A stretch of DNA of 64,000 bases from Bacteroidales bacterium UBA6192 (GTDB taxonomy: Bacteria > Bacteroidota > Bacteroidia > Bacteroidales > F082): contig DITE01000059.1 of the NCBI GenBank assembly GCA_002422725.1, positions 13,452 through 77,451 of the forward strand. The letters are read 5' to 3'. Of this stretch, positions 61,051 through 64,000 are shown one piece after another. The notes beneath the pieces were generated by a model, which saw only the letters and a list, made by a program, of their open reading frames with translations, was not told the origin of the DNA and did not search any database. Numbering within the stretch: the first letter of the stretch is position 1; every line of letters starts with the position of its first letter. Both the position numbers and the translations under genes were made by a program.

Positions 61051-62945
61051 TTTATGATGTATCTATCTGGGCCATTCTTATCTTCATCTTTTTTGTAGGA
61101 CTCGTGCTTGGCCTGTCATTTTATTATGGCAGCAAAACCAAATCCTCCTCAAGTTACTATGCAGCGGGTGGCAACATACACTGGGCTGTAAATGGCATTG
61201 CCTTTGCAGGCGATTATTTGTCGGCAGCTTCATTTTTGGGTATATGTGGCATGATTGCCTATGCCGGTTACGACGGATTCCTATATTCTATAGGCTATCT
61301 GGCAGGCTGGGTTGTGGCTTTGTTTCTGGTTGCAGAACCACTTAAAAAACTTGGCAGATTCACCTTTACCGATGCTCTTGATGCCAGGTTTAACTCAAAG
61401 TCCATCAAACTTACTGCATCCCTCAGTACACTTATCGTGTCGGTTTTTTACCTGATTCCTCAAATGGTAGGAGCCGGCGATCTGGTGGTGCCTTTGCTGG
61501 GGCTCCCGCATTGGGCAGGTGTACTAATCGTAGGGGTAATTGTTATTTACATTGTGGCAACAGCGGGGATGACCTCCACCACATATGTGCAGTTTATTAA
61601 GGGTGGTTTGCTGATCACTTTTTCAGTTGTACTTACCATTTATATCCTTAACAATGGCCTCAATCTGAATCCGGGCGAGGATTATCATAAGTTTGTTTCT
61701 GTTGAAGCAACAGTAGAGAACGATCAGGTACTTGTGAATCATCCTGATTACCAGGTGAAATCGCAGCAACAATCAGGTGGCCATACCTTTGTGAAACTTG
61801 AAAAAGACGCAGTCTCAAACTGGTTTAAACTGGAGTCAAAGCCAGACGGGACTTATTTTTTACTCGAATCGCCAAGCATCACCACCACTGCCGGAGGCGA
61901 GATGCTATACAATGGTGCGCCAAAATCCGATCGCTTGTTCTATCAGGTTGGTCATCTGAAAAAATTGGTGCACAACGGAAAAGAAGTGGAATCTACCGGC
62001 CCACTGGGTCCTTTTGAGTATCTGAGCACACTTGAAGAGAGTGAGGTGGTGCTGTTTACTAAAAAGGCTTTCGTTGATGGAGAAGATAAGGTAACGGCTT
62101 TTTATCAAAAACCAACCAAAGGATCGGATGTGTTAAAGCCCGGACTGCTGCTCAAAGTGGGCAAGAATGCAGCTCTTTGGGATAAACTGAATTTTCTTTC
62201 ACTGATGATAGCCTTGTTCTTTGGAACATCGGCTTTGCCACATATCCTGATCAGATATTATACAGTGCCAAGCCAGCGTGCAGCGCGTAAATCAACCATT
62301 GTAGCAATAGCTGCTATCGGGTTTTTCTATATACTTACCTTGTTTATGGGTCTCGGAGCTATGGTGAACGGTGTGAATGATTTGGAAAGCAGCAATATGT
62401 CAGGACCTCTGCTTGCAAAAGCATTTGGTATTGGATTGTTTTCAATTATTTCGGCCATTGCTTTCGCAACAGTTCTGGGAACAGTGAGTGGCCTGATTGT
62501 GGCTTCATCGGGTGCCATTGCCCACGATTTTGTTGACAAGTACCTGAATGTTCAAATGACCGATAAACAAAAAGTTAAGGCTGGAAAAATGGCTGCTTTT
62601 GGAGTGGGTGTTTTTGCAATATTTCTGGGTATAATCTTCAAAGGGATGAATGTTTCATTCCTTGTTGGGCTTGCTTTTGCCGTTGCAGCTTCGGCTAACC
62701 TGCCGTCCATTCTGGCTGTAATTTTCTGGAAAAAAACAACCTATCTTGGAATAGCTTCTTCAATCAGTACCGGAATCATTTCGTCCATTGTCCTGATACT
62801 CTTATCGCCCAGTATGTTTGAACGTTATGGACTGGCCAAGGATGCAGCTTTGTTTCCACTTGATAATCCCGGAATTATTTCAATACCCCTTTCTTTTATA
62901 GTATTGGTTGTTGTTTCACTCCTGACTCAAAAGAAAGTTGCCTGA
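61047..62945 (+). CDS. Sodium:solute symporter, acetate/ActP type, with enlarged loop
   Basis: A 632-residue transporter with about 13 membrane segments. Family motifs: Y-Y-A-A-G-G-N-I-H-W-A-V-N-G-I-A, G-D-Y-L-S-A-A-S-F-L-G, D-A-L-D-A-R-F and G-T-S-A-L-P-H-I-L-I-R-Y-Y-T-V-P. It likely imports acetate or another short monocarboxylate with sodium. Between residues about 205 and 380, where E. coli ActP (549 residues) has a short loop, this protein has about 130 extra polar residues in a beta-rich stretch. That part would face the periplasm. Confidence 0.87.
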   Translation: MIYDVSIWAILIFIFFVGLVLGLSFYYGSKTKSSSSYYAAGGNIHWAVNGIAFAGDYLSAASFLGICGMIAYAGYDGFLYSIGYLAGWVVALFLVAEPLKKLGRFTFTDALDARFNSKSIKLTASLSTLIVSVFYLIPQMVGAGDLVVPLLGLPHWAGVLIVGVIVIYIVATAGMTSTTYVQFIKGGLLITFSVVLTIYILNNGLNLNPGEDYHKFVSVEATVENDQVLVNHPDYQVKSQQQSGGHTFVKLEKDAVSNWFKLESKPDGTYFLLESPSITTTAGGEMLYNGAPKSDRLFYQVGHLKKLVHNGKEVESTGPLGPFEYLSTLEESEVVLFTKKAFVDGEDKVTAFYQKPTKGSDVLKPGLLLKVGKNAALWDKLNFLSLMIALFFGTSALPHILIRYYTVPSQRAARKSTIVAIAAIGFFYILTLFMGLGAMVNGVNDLESSNMSGPLLAKAFGIGLFSIISAIAFATVLGTVSGLIVASSGAIAHDFVDKYLNVQMTDKQKVKAGKMAAFGVGVFAIFLGIIFKGMNVSFLVGLAFAVAASANLPSILAVIFWKKTTYLGIASSISTGIISSIVLILLSPSMFERYGLAKDAALFPLDNPGIISIPLSFIVLVVVSLLTQKKVA

Positions 62946-63038
62946 ATAACAGATGTTGAACGTATAAAGTGATTGTTACTAAACTGGATGTTTTGCCCGT
63001 CATCACATCCGGTTTACAATGAACCTGATGAGCAAATA

Positions 63039-63776
63039 ATGCGCATTGCATTGATTACCGATATCCATGAAGACATTATCCGACTGGAGAAGGCATTGGC
63101 AATGTTGCAAAGCGAAGGGTACGATCAGATGATCTGTCTGGGAGATGTTACTGGTTTCAGTCCTTTATATTATGCACACCGTGCCGATGCTGAAGCTTGT
63201 GTTTTGCTTCTGAGGAAGTATGCTCACGTCATTCTCGCCGGTAACCACGATTTGTTCACTTGTCGCCGCTTGCCATCAAATCACAGCGAACTCGGGATTC
63301 CTTCAGATTGGTATGCATTAAGCCCGGCTCAAAGGAAAGCTGTTTCAGCCGGCCGTCATTGGCTGTATGAGGATGAGGCTGAATCTGAATTATCACCGGA
63401 GAGTTTCCGTTTCCTGCAGCAGATGCAGGACTTTCATGTTGTGGAGGATCAATTTGGCAGGTACTTGTTTTCGCATTTCCTGAAACCTGATTTGTACGGT
63501 ATCCGCAGGAGATTCCCGGCATCGGTTTTTGGCCTGCGACATCACTTCAGGTTTATGAAACAACAGGGCTGTAACCTTGCTTTTATCGGTCATGCGCATC
63601 CACCCGGACCAGCAGTCAGCAAATGGATGTGGTGGTCAAATCCGGTGACAAACAGTTATGTGTTGAAGAAAAATGAAAAGATAGTCATTTGTCCTGCTCT
63701 CGTGAGTGGACAAAATGCTTCGGCAGGTATTATCTTTGATACGGCAAAAACCGAAATTAGAACGATATATTTTTAA
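63039..63776 (+). CDS. Metallophosphoesterase family protein
   Basis: A 245-residue cytoplasmic enzyme of the calcineurin-like fold from the ATG at 63039. Metal ligands: T-D-I-H at Asp8 and His10, G-D-V-T-G near 38, G-N-H-D near 70, and a late G-H-A-H-P-P. The frame opens earlier with a TTG at 62973, but the fold begins at the chosen ATG. It hydrolyses phosphoester bonds; substrate not known. Separated by 94 bases from the symporter. Confidence 0.85.
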   Translation: MRIALITDIHEDIIRLEKALAMLQSEGYDQMICLGDVTGFSPLYYAHRADAEACVLLLRKYAHVILAGNHDLFTCRRLPSNHSELGIPSDWYALSPAQRKAVSAGRHWLYEDEAESELSPESFRFLQQMQDFHVVEDQFGRYLFSHFLKPDLYGIRRRFPASVFGLRHHFRFMKQQGCNLAFIGHAHPPGPAVSKWMWWSNPVTNSYVLKKNEKIVICPALVSGQNASAGIIFDTAKTEIRTIYF

Positions 63777-63795
63777 ATAATTAAGCACCAATCAT

Positions 63796-64000
63796 ATGCA
63801 GGACAGGTTCTTTTACCGGATTTTGTTGCCTTCAATGGTAACTATTTTCCTTTTTCTGGCTTCAATTTTTCTGTATGTGATACCGAACTATCGTGAGAGT
63901 CTGATGGAGAAAAAACGTGAGACAATTCATGAACTAACCAACACTGCCTGGAGTGTGATGCATAAACTGAATAGCCTGGTTAGCGATTCCTTTAATGTGG
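63796..64000 (+). CDS. N terminus of a membrane sensor protein (partial)
   Basis: Starts at the ATG at 63796 and runs off the window; 68 residues are visible. One membrane segment (about 9-30) is followed by Y-R-E-S-L-M-E-K-K-R-E-T-I-H-E-L and W-S-V-M, the start of a Cache-type periplasmic sensor domain. The output domain (kinase, cyclase or chemoreceptor) lies beyond the window. Confidence 0.65.
   Translation, partial: MQDRFFYRILLPSMVTIFLFLASIFLYVIPNYRESLMEKKRETIHELTNTAWSVMHKLNSLVSDSFNV

Noticed and set aside
1..64000. CRISPR arrays, insertion sequences, prophage or integrative elements
   Set aside because: No regularly spaced repeats, transposase, integrase or phage structural genes were seen; the tRNA gene has no repeat copy of its 3' end nearby that I could find.

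Overview
This window comes from a Bacteroidota (Bacteroidetes) chromosome, probably an environmental, anaerobic or facultative member near Bacteroidales/Marinilabiliales. That placement is inferred from gene content; no rRNA is present. The supporting signs are: several secreted proteins with type IX secretion (T9SS) sorting domains; many lipoproteins with short S-C-K-K lipoboxes; a CcsBA-type cytochrome c maturation protein; and the Bacteroidota promoter (TTTG or TTG, 19-21 bases, TAnnTTTG) repeated upstream of more than twenty genes. No insertion sequence, prophage, CRISPR array or rRNA was found. Coding density is high and the window reads as stable chromosome.

Layout. 1-5700: tail of a T9SS protein, a gliding-associated (type B sorting) protein, tex, a small outer membrane barrel and a DUF985 cupin. 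5667-7780 (minus): rimM, trmN6 and an exported class I glutamine-amidotransferase-like lipoprotein. 8079-15704: dipeptidyl peptidase III, a T9SS subtilase and two adjacent choice-of-anchor L proteins. 15783-17247 (minus): groES, a thioredoxin-glutaredoxin fusion and a small membrane methyltransferase with a structured leader. 17526-20314: citrate lyase with the acyl carrier fused to the beta subunit (CitD-CitE), followed by CitF. 20477-28719: lpdA, rmlC, a lytic transglycosylase, uvrA, a dihydroorotate dehydrogenase-like protein, a LOG-family protein and a retropepsin-like protein.

28736-37868 is the most unusual part, a redox and lipoprotein region. It has a multiheme cytochrome c lipoprotein (10 CXXCH plus one CX3CH) followed by two lipoproteins that each carry two rhodanese domains with intact catalytic cysteines, with a Crp/Fnr regulator divergent from them. 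Next to it is an MbnH-MbnP pair (diheme enzyme and copper-binding partner). My reading is that the cytochrome-rhodanese set is an extracytoplasmic sulfur-handling electron transfer module. This is inference from gene order and motifs.

38217-45196: two T9SS proteins (one of mosaic composition), a DUF2027-Smr protein and CcsBA, which would mature the cytochromes. 45260-51895 (minus): a NarL-type histidine kinase and response regulator, then pstS-pstC-pstA-pstB and a porin, without phoU. 52212-64000: two thioredoxin-fold proteins, an M3 peptidase, a small acidic protein, tRNA-Arg(CCG), a T9SS repeat protein, a porin, an SRPBCC protein, a DUF485-acetate symporter pair, a metallophosphoesterase and the start of a membrane sensor.
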